From DASSWG01 sp041689995 (lineage in GTDB: Bacteria; Bacteroidota; Bacteroidia; Flavobacteriales; Flavobacteriaceae), in contig JBDNFD010000156.1 in NCBI GenBank assembly GCA_041689995.1, forward strand, positions 1 through 18,427: a stretch of 18,427 nt of DNA, read 5' to 3'. Positions 1-6,211 of this stretch are shown here, piece by piece (position 1 is the first letter of the stretch; each line of letters begins with the position of its first letter). A program made the position numbers and the translations under genes. The notes below the pieces were generated by a model, which searched no databases, had not been told where the DNA came from, and saw nothing but the letters and a program-made list of their open reading frames with translations.

Positions 1-3000
1 TCTATACCTTGAGTGAAAAACCATGCGTTGGCAGGAGAACTTGGATCTTGATAATAATACAGAACAATGCTATTAAATCCAGAGCTTGTTAAGTTCTTGG
101 TTTTCCAATCGTTGCCGGAAATAGTTTCAATACTCGTACAGTCTGGAAGTCCTGGAATTATCACACTTTCAAAATCTTCGCTGTAAGGTATTGTGGTAGT
201 CACACAAGAAGGAGTTGTAAATGAAACCGGATCTGTCCATTCGCTAACCCCATCTTCCACGCCACAATCGGCACGAACATAAACTTCGTAGTTTGTATTG
301 ATAGTCAAATCCAGTGTCGCTGGAGAAGTCACTCCACTATAAGTCGGTGTGCTGCTTCCATCCGGGGCTGGGTCGCCTTCTATAGCAACATAAATATCGC
401 TTTGGTCGGCAGTGGTTGTCCAGCTGATGTCTCCGCTGTTTCCAGTGACATTCGCAACGGCTAAATCGGTGGGTTTTAAGCAAGTTGGCAAAATAACAGA
501 AATATCATCCACATACAGGTAATTCTGGCCTGCATCAGAATAGGCATTGAACCCAAAATAATAGGTGCCAGTAGAGGGTACCGAAAAAATCACTTCAGCG
601 ACTGTGGCCTGCGGAATTCCAGTAATATTCGGATGCTCACCTAGTACGGTGCCCATAGCCGAAGCCATTGGAGAGGTACCAAAACTCACTTTAAGTTTTT
701 CAGTATCATATTGGTAACTACCTCCATAGGTGTAATTGATCTGATAAACCGTTCCAGATTGTAATTCGATGCCTTGGGTGAAAAACCACGTGTTGGCATC
801 ACTGGAATACGAAGAATTATACACCAACACATTGCTGTCGAATCCGTAACTTGTTTGCTGTTCGGTTTCCCAGTCGTTACCAGAAACGGTTTCAATACTG
901 GTGCAGTTTGGAAGGTCCGGCGGCGTCACACTTTCAAAATCTTCGGTGTATGGCACCGTGGTGGGGGCACAAGGTGTGGTGAATTTTACAGGGCCTGAAA
1001 AAGTACTGTAACCACCGCTAACGCATTGAGCTTGAACGTAAAACTTATAGGTTGTATTTGGCACCAATTCTGTTAAAGTAGTATTAGCTAAACTGCTTAC
1101 CGATTTGGAATCACCTTCAGTTTCAGGATCAAAATTCGGGGTGCTACTATATTTAACCACCCAGGCAGTTTCACTATCCCCAGCCATCCATGAGATATCG
1201 ACAGAGGTGGATGTGATGCCATTTATTGTCAAGTTTGTTGGTTTGGAACAAGTTGATTGTTCATGAACACTTACATCGTCTATAGCCAGATCATCAGTAT
1301 AGCTACCCCCTGGATTATCGACTACAAAACGGATTTGGATAGCGCCTGAAATGGTCAAAGAGGATAAATCCACAATGATTTCTTCCCAGCCGCCATTGGC
1401 GGTATTTGCATTGCTAGTAAACACATTATCATTCCAAGCTGTACCATCATAAACATCTACCGAAAAATCAACATTGACATCGTCTTCTTTGTCACTGATC
1501 AAGTAAAAAGTCATTTCAGGAATTGTCAGGGCTGAAACGTCGATATGTGGTGAAATTAAGGTTGTGTTTTGATTGTAAAGGTTTTGAGAACGAACCCAGG
1601 CATAATGCCCGCTACTTGGGGTGCTACCAGTGATTGTACCGCCATTGCCAATGTGGTTATCATACATAGGGGGATCATTGAACAACCAATCTTCGTGATT
1701 ATTGTTTTCACCCTGCGTCCAGCAATCCGATATGGCACCGCCATTTTCAAAATCTTCATTCCAGGGCGCTACTACCGCAGTGCAATCAGTTGTAAAACTT
1801 ACCGGTCCAGCAAAAGCACTATCTCCATCACTGCCACCACAATTGGCTTTGACATAAAATTCGTAGGTGGTGTTGGGGGTCAAACTCGTTAAAGAGGTAT
1901 TGGCTGAACTGCTAACCGATTTCGAACTACCTTCAATTTCAGGATTGAAACCTGGTGTGTCACTATATTTGACCTCCCATGTGGTTTCACCATTCCCAGC
2001 AGTCCACGAGATATTGGCAGTGTCTGTAGTAGCGGCAACAACTGTTATATCTGTTGGCTTAGAACAAGTGGGCTGTTCGTGCACGCTCACGTCGTCTATA
2101 GCCAGATCATCAGTATAACTATAATCTGGATTATCGACTACAAAACGGATTTGGATAGCGCCTGAAATGGTCAAAGAGGATAAATCCACAATGATTTCTT
2201 CCCAGCCTCCATTGGCGGTGTTGGTATTACTAATGAACACACCATCGTTCCAAGCTGCACCATCATAGACATCTACCGAAAAATTGATATTGGTTCCACC
2301 TTCGTTATCACTAATCAAGTAAAAAGTCAGTTCAGGAATAGTCAGGGTGGAAACATTGATAACCGGTGAAAGCAAGGTGGAACCTTCACTGTCAAGGTAA
2401 GAAGAACTAATCCAAGCATAATATCCGCCACTTGGGGTGCTGCCGGTGATTGTACCATTATAGCCAACATGACTATACCCTTGGGAATTAATAAACTGCC
2501 AATCTTCGTTATTGTTTTCATCTTGAATCCAGCAATCTGGTATGTCGCCCCCATTTTCAAAATCATCGTTCCAAGGTGCGACTACTGCAATGCAATCAGT
2601 CTTAAAGCTTTCAGGCCCCACAAAAGCACTACTACCATTGCTTCCACCACAATTGGCTTGGACGTAAAATTCGTAGGTGGTGTTTGGGGACAGACTGGTC
2701 AAGGTAGTTGTTCCTGAACCACTGCCAGGAGCAGAAAAGCCTGTATTTTCAGGATCAAAGCCCGGAGTGCCATATTTAATGCTGTATTGGTTGGTAGAAG
2801 CATTGTCTGTCCAACTGATATCGGCAGTGTTTGTAGTTACACCATCTACGGTCAAGTCCGATGGGTTTGGACAGGTTTGTTGAATCCCACCCAAAATGAT
2901 GTTATTCATATAACTGTATGTGTTACTTGCTTCAGGAGGGGAAGCGGGATCTATATTGCCGCTGGAATAACCGTAAGCCTGGATACTTCTCTCTGCCCCC

Positions 3001-3479
3001 AAGTCCGGCGTTTTACCAAAATTAATAAAACAATTACTGTTAAGTTTGTTTTCGTCCACGGCCACAACTAGGTTGTCAATACCGTCATAAGTAAAAGCGG
3101 GGTCAAAGGTAATGACCATTTGGTTGCCCGCTACCGGAAAAGTTACCGTCCCACTATAAACCTCGGTAAGTTCTGTAAACGGCACCCAATCTGTAGTTGA
3201 GACAAATTCCGTTTTGGAAGTGGTGCCCAGATAGACCGTCCAATCCGTACTGTTGTAATAGGAACCACTATCATAATAAAACGATATGGAAGTAATGTTG
3301 CCAGAGGCATTGATCTCGGACTGGTAAATAAGTTGTTGAGTATAAGAATTGTCAGAGCAGCTAGAAATAGGCAAGTAATATGTCGTTCCGTCTTGTTCAC
3401 CTATTGCGACTTGCGCATTGCCTGGGATCCATATAAGCATGGTCAGGGTTGCGATACATAAAAGGATAAAGTTTTTCAT
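1..3479 (-). CDS. Large secreted FN3 / cleaved-adhesin-like repeat protein (partial, C-terminus outside window)
   Basis: The frame is open from the ATG at 3477-3479 to the window edge, giving 1,159 residues with no stop, so the C-terminus is missing. Residues 1-23 look like a signal peptide (MKNFILLCIATL...GNAQ). Residues about 24-202 form a beta-rich domain containing SISFYYDSG and TDWTVYLG. FN3 domains follow at about 203-296, 472-566, 744-837 and 1000-1092; each starts with C-x-x-P and ends near F-x-T-x-C. Between them are modules of 160-177 residues that begin APWN(E/D)DFENGG or PYTEDFESV and resemble cleaved-adhesin (PF07675) or MAM-like jelly rolls with an LAIDDVSV strand. This architecture is typical of T9SS-exported adhesins and enzymes of Bacteroidota. 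A C-terminal sorting domain is expected outside the window but was not seen. A catalytic domain beyond the edge is also possible. Function inferred: cell-surface or secreted binding protein. Confidence 0.85.
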   Translation of the reverse strand, partial: MKNFILLCIATLTMLIWIPGNAQVAIGEQDGTTYYLPISSCSDNSYTQQLIYQSEINASGNITSISFYYDSGSYYNSTDWTVYLGTTSKTEFVSTTDWVPFTELTEVYSGTVTFPVAGNQMVITFDPAFTYDGIDNLVVAVDENKLNSNCFINFGKTPDLGAERSIQAYGYSSGNIDPASPPEASNTYSYMNNIILGGIQQTCPNPSDLTVDGVTTNTADISWTDNASTNQYSIKYGTPGFDPENTGFSAPGSGSGTTTLTSLSPNTTYEFYVQANCGGSNGSSAFVGPESFKTDCIAVVAPWNDDFENGGDIPDCWIQDENNNEDWQFINSQGYSHVGYNGTITGSTPSGGYYAWISSSYLDSEGSTLLSPVINVSTLTIPELTFYLISDNEGGTNINFSVDVYDGAAWNDGVFISNTNTANGGWEEIIVDLSSLTISGAIQIRFVVDNPDYSYTDDLAIDDVSVHEQPTCSKPTDITVVAATTDTANISWTAGNGETTWEVKYSDTPGFNPEIEGSSKSVSSSANTSLTSLTPNTTYEFYVKANCGGSDGDSAFAGPVSFTTDCTAVVAPWNEDFENGGAISDCWTQGENNNHEDWLFNDPPMYDNHIGNGGTITGSTPSSGHYAWVRSQNLYNQNTTLISPHIDVSALTIPEMTFYLISDKEDDVNVDFSVDVYDGTAWNDNVFTSNANTANGGWEEIIVDLSSLTISGAIQIRFVVDNPGGSYTDDLAIDDVSVHEQSTCSKPTNLTINGITSTSVDISWMAGDSETAWVVKYSSTPNFDPETEGDSKSVSSLANTTLTELVPNTTYKFYVQAQCVSGGYSTFSGPVKFTTPCAPTTVPYTEDFESVTPPDLPNCTSIETVSGNDWETEQQTSYGFDSNVLVYNSSYSSDANTWFFTQGIELQSGTVYQINYTYGGSYQYDTEKLKVSFGTSPMASAMGTVLGEHPNITGIPQATVAEVIFSVPSTGTYYFGFNAYSDAGQNYLYVDDISVILPTCLKPTDLAVANVTGNSGDISWTTTADQSDIYVAIEGDPAPDGSSTPTYSGVTSPATLDLTINTNYEVYVRADCGVEDGVSEWTDPVSFTTPSCVTTTIPYSEDFESVIIPGLPDCTSIETISGNDWKTKNLTSSGFNSIVLYYYQDPSSPANAWFFTQGI
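1310..1391 (-). repeat. Near-identical coding repeat, copy A (partner at 2126-2207)
   Basis: This 82-bp tract is identical at every base to 2126-2207, offset 816 bp (272 codons). Both encode the same piece of an adhesin-like module: residues about 697-724 here and 425-452 in the partner. Similarity continues on both sides with scattered mismatches (about 1281-1440 against 2097-2256). Confidence 0.85.
2126..2207 (-). repeat. Near-identical coding repeat, copy B (partner at 1310-1391)
   Basis: Second copy of the 82-bp identical tract inside the same adhesin-like gene. It encodes residues about 425-452, including LTISGAIQIRFVVDNP, the last strands before the module's DDLAIDDVSV segment. Confidence 0.85.
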
Positions 3480-3691
3480 AATACAAAGGGTTCGTGCTTA
3501 AAGCAATTTGATTGGCGTTTTCTTTATTTTTAATTTATTCGAGCTTGACGATGTTTTATTAAATTTATTCAGGTCAGCTTTCTTATAAAAGAGTGAGCTC
3601 TATAATGGCCATTTAGTTTCGACTACACCAATAAAATGGTTTTGATCCAAAAAACCTTACCTGTGAGGGTTATATTGCAGTTACGATGTTA

Positions 3692-3787
3692 TCAATCCTT
3701 TCCAATTTGCCAGGATTGGTCATTATCAGAGTCATCAAGTTCGTCATCACCGTTAATAAAATCATGCAAAGAAGGGGCCTTTTGCAT
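3692..3787 (-). CDS. Possible small acidic peptide ORF (31 aa), unverified
   Basis: An ATG-to-TGA frame encodes 31 residues beginning MQKAPSLHDFINGDDELDD and ending WQIGKD. The middle is strongly acidic (8 Asp/Glu within 13 residues). A TAA lies in frame immediately before the ATG, so the frame cannot be a simple extension of a longer ORF unless a frameshift intervenes. No ribosome binding site or promoter is convincing. It may be a real small protein, the decayed tail of a lost gene, or chance. I do not recognise it. Confidence 0.2.
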   Translation of the reverse strand: MQKAPSLHDFINGDDELDDSDNDQSWQIGKD

Positions 3788-3805
3788 TTAGTAGTTCGAT
3801 CGGTG

Positions 3806-3870
3806 AAAAGGTTAACAAACAAATGCTATTTTATTTGGACCTGAACTTGGACTTTGTTTGTTAACCTTTT
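3806..3870. repeat. Perfect 18-bp inverted repeat with 29-nt loop, T-run on plus strand
   Basis: The left arm AAAAGGTTAACAAACAAA (3806-3823) is the exact reverse complement of 3853-3870. The loop (3824-3852) contains TTGGAC twice. On the plus strand the right arm runs into seven T residues (3867-3873), so an RNA read rightwards could terminate here. On the minus strand only about four T follow. It lies between divergent genes, where a terminator for either neighbour is not expected. Confidence 0.75.
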
Positions 3871-3927
3871 TTTGAAAGATCACATAAAAGGGAGAGTCCC
3901 CTGTATTAATTTTTTAAATATTCCATT

Positions 3928-4710
3928 ATGAAAAGATTTGGATACATAGTATTGGCGTTTTTGTTTTTGAGCACAACCGCACAGGCACAATTTTTAAAGA
4001 AATTGGGCGACAAAATCGCCGATAAAGTTGAAGAAACCGCAACGGACAATATTTCGAACAAAGCGGGGAACGAAACCGATGAAACACTAAATGAACCTTG
4101 GGAAACTGATTTGAGTAAAGAAAACGAGGTTAAAAATAATTCCAAACGAAAAAAATCATCTTCCGATTTTCCGGAAAGCTATGACTTCGACTGGAAATAT
4201 TCACTCCATCTCGATTTAAATGAAAGTGCCATGGATTTTGTTTATCGGTTGGAAAAAGGCGCGAATTATATGGGAATGGGCGGCAGTATGATGAGCGGGA
4301 TGTTTATAGTCATGGATTTTTACCGCGAGCTGTCTATAATGTTTATGAACGGATTTGTTAAAGGCACAAAATTGGATATGTCCAATGCGTCCGATATAGA
4401 TAATCGTGCCATGCAAAATATGACTTTTGAGAAGATTGGTTCCAAAACAATTTTGGGCTACCAATGCGAAGGTTATCGAGCCGAAAGCGATGAGTATTTA
4501 ATGACAATGTATGTCACCAATGAGGCGGGAATTGGTTTCGTCGGTATTTATAAAAACCAAAAATATTTTCCAAAGGGGTTTGGTCCGGATTGGGTGACCG
4601 AAAATTCATTGATGATGGAAATGCAGATGGTGGACAAGAAAAACTCGAAGAAAAGCATGACAATGACCTGTACGGAAATTGAACGCGAAAATTTTACAAT
4701 TTCAAAATAG
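3928..4710 (+). CDS. Exported DUF4412-like protein of unknown function
   Basis: A 260-residue protein starts at the ATG at 3928. Residues 1-21 form a signal peptide ending AQA before QFLKKLGDK. Residues about 22-80 are charged, low-complexity and probably helical or disordered (KVEETATDN, KENEVKNNSKRKKSSS). From about residue 85 there is a beta-rich domain with a Met/Gly-rich stretch (YMGMGGSMMSGM), then ILGYQCEGYRAES and LMTMYVTNEAGIGF. That pattern matches my recollection of the DUF4412 family of Bacteroidota envelope proteins; no profile search was run. It is probably periplasmic or outer-surface; no lipobox Cys is present. It appears monocistronic, ending before the terminator at 4785-4828. 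Its biochemical role is unknown. Confidence 0.75.
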   Translation: MKRFGYIVLAFLFLSTTAQAQFLKKLGDKIADKVEETATDNISNKAGNETDETLNEPWETDLSKENEVKNNSKRKKSSSDFPESYDFDWKYSLHLDLNESAMDFVYRLEKGANYMGMGGSMMSGMFIVMDFYRELSIMFMNGFVKGTKLDMSNASDIDNRAMQNMTFEKIGSKTILGYQCEGYRAESDEYLMTMYVTNEAGIGFVGIYKNQKYFPKGFGPDWVTENSLMMEMQMVDKKNSKKSMTMTCTEIERENFTISK

Positions 4711-4784
4711 AACTGAAAGTTCGGGATTTGAAAAAAAAGCGTTCTCTTATTTGAATTAGTCAAAAAAAATAAGTTTTTGTTTTT

Positions 4785-4828
4785 AGCATTTTTCAATGGC
4801 AAAAAAGTCATTGGAAAATGCTTTTTTT
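4785..4828 (+). terminator. Rho-independent terminator after the DUF4412-like gene
   Basis: A 14-bp stem pairs AGCATTTTTCAATG (4785-4798) with CATTGGAAAATGCT (4809-4822). It includes one T-G wobble, has a 10-nt loop, and is followed by seven T residues (4822-4828). It lies about 75 bp after the stop at 4710 and insulates that gene from nrdB. Confidence 0.9.
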
Positions 4829-5105
4829 ATGGATGTTAAAATCGGGCAGCGGTGGGGTTTGTACGTCCATTTTCATAGGTTTAGAAGATGAAAAAAAATG
4901 ATTTTTGCAAAAGCAATTTCGATGTAAATATCTATTTTTCAGAATATTGTATATTTAATTTCTAATCCGCTGAAAATCAACTTTCTTAAGGAAATGTTCA
5001 AAACTTGTTGAAAACTCATTTTTGTTCTGGTAAAAAAAGCGGAAAAATTCGTCATCTTTGTTTCTGGTCAACCCCGAAATTTTAATCTCAAAAAAGTTTG
5101 AAAAC

Positions 5106-6083
5106 ATGATGCAAGCAGAACCAATCCTACAAGAAAACAAAAACCGATTTGTGATTTTTCCGATCAAACATCATGATATTTGGGATTGGTACAAGAAAAT
5201 GGAGGCCAGTTTTTGGACCGCGGAAGAAATTAATCTAGATCAGGATATTCCAGATTGGAAACATAAATTGAACGATGATGAACGTTATTTCATCAAACAT
5301 ATTTTGGCGTTTTTTGCAGCTTCAGATGGAATTGTCAATGAAAATTTGGCAGAAAATTTCGTGAACGAAGTGCAATATGCCGAAGCTAAATTTTTCTACG
5401 GTTTTCAAATTATGATGGAAAATATCCATTCGGAAACCTATTCCTTGCTAATTGATACTTATGTGGATGATGAGAAGGAAAAAAATGATCTTTTCAAAGC
5501 CATCGAAGTTTTTCCCGCCATCAAGAAAAAAGCCGAGTGGGCGTTAAAATGGATAGAATCCGATTCCTTCGCAGAGCGGTTGATTGCTTTTGCGGCAGTC
5601 GAAGGGATTTTCTTTTCCGGTTCTTTCTGTTCACTTTTCTGGTTGAAAAAACGGGGTTTGATGCCCGGTTTAACTTTTTCGAATGAACTGATTTCAAGGG
5701 ATGAAGGTGTGCATTGCGATTTTGCTATTCATCTTCACAACCATCATTTGGTAAACAAAGTGCCGAAAGAACGCATCCGCGAAATTATTGTGGATGCGCT
5801 CAACATTGAGCGTGAATTCATCACGGAATCGCTGCCGGCAAGTTTGATCGGGATGAATTCCAAGTTGATGACGCAATATTTGGAGTTTGTGGCAGACCGC
5901 CTTTTAGTGGAACTCGAATGTGAAAAGGAATACAACACGCAAAATCCATTCGATTTCATGGATATGATTTCCCTTCAAGGAAAAACCAACTTCTTCGAAA
6001 AAAAGGTAGGCGAATATCAGAAGGCCGGCGTGATGAGCAAGGACAAAGAATCGAGCAAAATTAGTTTTGACGCAGAATTTTAG
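5106..6083 (+). CDS. nrdB: Ribonucleoside-diphosphate reductase, class Ia, small (R2) subunit
   Basis: R2 houses the diiron-tyrosyl radical cofactor that R1 uses to reduce ribonucleotides. From the ATG at 5106 the protein has 325 residues. Expected metal ligands are all visible: D74 (ASDGIV), E105 and H108 (MENIHSE), E166 (AAVEGIFF), E200 and H203 (SRDEGVHCD); the radical tyrosine is Y112 in ETYSLLI. The C-terminal tail KISFDAEF resembles the R1-docking tail of eukaryote-like R2 proteins. ATG codons occur at 5106 and 5109 and either could be used. Upstream frame extension to a TTG at 5058 is unlikely because family N-termini begin near EPILQENK. A CATCTTTG element at 5053-5060 differs from the Bacteroidota -7 consensus by one base and would give a leader of about 40 nt. 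nrdA follows after 128 bp and is probably cotranscribed. Confidence 0.96.
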   Translation: MMQAEPILQENKNRFVIFPIKHHDIWDWYKKMEASFWTAEEINLDQDIPDWKHKLNDDERYFIKHILAFFAASDGIVNENLAENFVNEVQYAEAKFFYGFQIMMENIHSETYSLLIDTYVDDEKEKNDLFKAIEVFPAIKKKAEWALKWIESDSFAERLIAFAAVEGIFFSGSFCSLFWLKKRGLMPGLTFSNELISRDEGVHCDFAIHLHNHHLVNKVPKERIREIIVDALNIEREFITESLPASLIGMNSKLMTQYLEFVADRLLVELECEKEYNTQNPFDFMDMISLQGKTNFFEKKVGEYQKAGVMSKDKESSKISFDAEF

Positions 6084-6107
6084 GCCCCCTGACCCCCAAA
6101 GGGGGAA
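6083..6107. repeat. GC-rich flavobacterial palindromic repeat, left copy
   Basis: The tract GGCCCCCTGACCCCC-AAA-GGGGGAA contains a 5-bp hairpin (CCCCC/GGGGG) and begins at the last base of the nrdB stop codon. It is an inverted, diverged relative of 6167-6198. Sequences of this type (CCCCTxACCCCCAAAGGGGG) recur in flavobacterial intergenic regions, from general knowledge. Confidence 0.7.
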
Positions 6108-6166
6108 CAATTTATTAAAAGAAATTTTTAAATATATAATTATTAACCCCAAAAAATAGTTTCCAA

Positions 6167-6198
6167 CCTCCTCCCCTTTGGGGAGGTCGGGAGGGGCT
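6167..6198. repeat. GC-rich flavobacterial palindromic repeat, right inverted copy
   Basis: Read on the minus strand this tract starts AGCCCCTCCCGACCTCCCC, then AAAGGGGAGGAGG, which aligns with the left copy at 6083-6107 in opposite orientation. It contains its own hairpin, CCTCCCC-TTT-GGGGAGG. It ends 13 bp before the nrdA start codon, so folding could affect nrdA translation. Confidence 0.7.
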
Positions 6199-6211
6199 AA
6201 ATCCAATCATT

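Larger units (their letters stand above)
3480..3927. other. Divergent intergenic region, 448 bp
   Basis: This region separates the minus-strand adhesin gene from the plus-strand DUF4412-like gene, so promoters for both should lie here. I found no exact TAnnTTTG element for either direction. Contents: a perfect 18-bp inverted repeat at 3806-3870, and a 31-codon acidic minus-strand ORF at 3692-3787, both listed separately. The remainder shows nothing recognisable. Confidence 0.6.

Noticed and set aside
1310..2207. Repeats in the adhesin region as a CRISPR or tandem array
   Set aside because: Only two long copies 816 bp apart, in frame and within coding domains; no short regularly spaced repeats.
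1569..3071. Several plus-strand ORFs of 68-107 codons opposite the adhesin gene
   Set aside because: They are antisense shadows. The minus-strand frame is continuously open with recognisable repeated domains, and the plus-strand products look random.
4930..4975. Possible NrdR box upstream of nrdB (GAATATTGTATATT)
   Set aside because: It is AT-rich and only loosely resembles the NrdR consensus, with no second box at helical spacing.
5058..5105. N-terminal extension of NrdB from a TTG at 5058
   Set aside because: The 16 extra residues are not typical of R2 proteins, the TTG overlaps the candidate -7 element, and ATG codons at 5106/5109 give the expected N-terminus.
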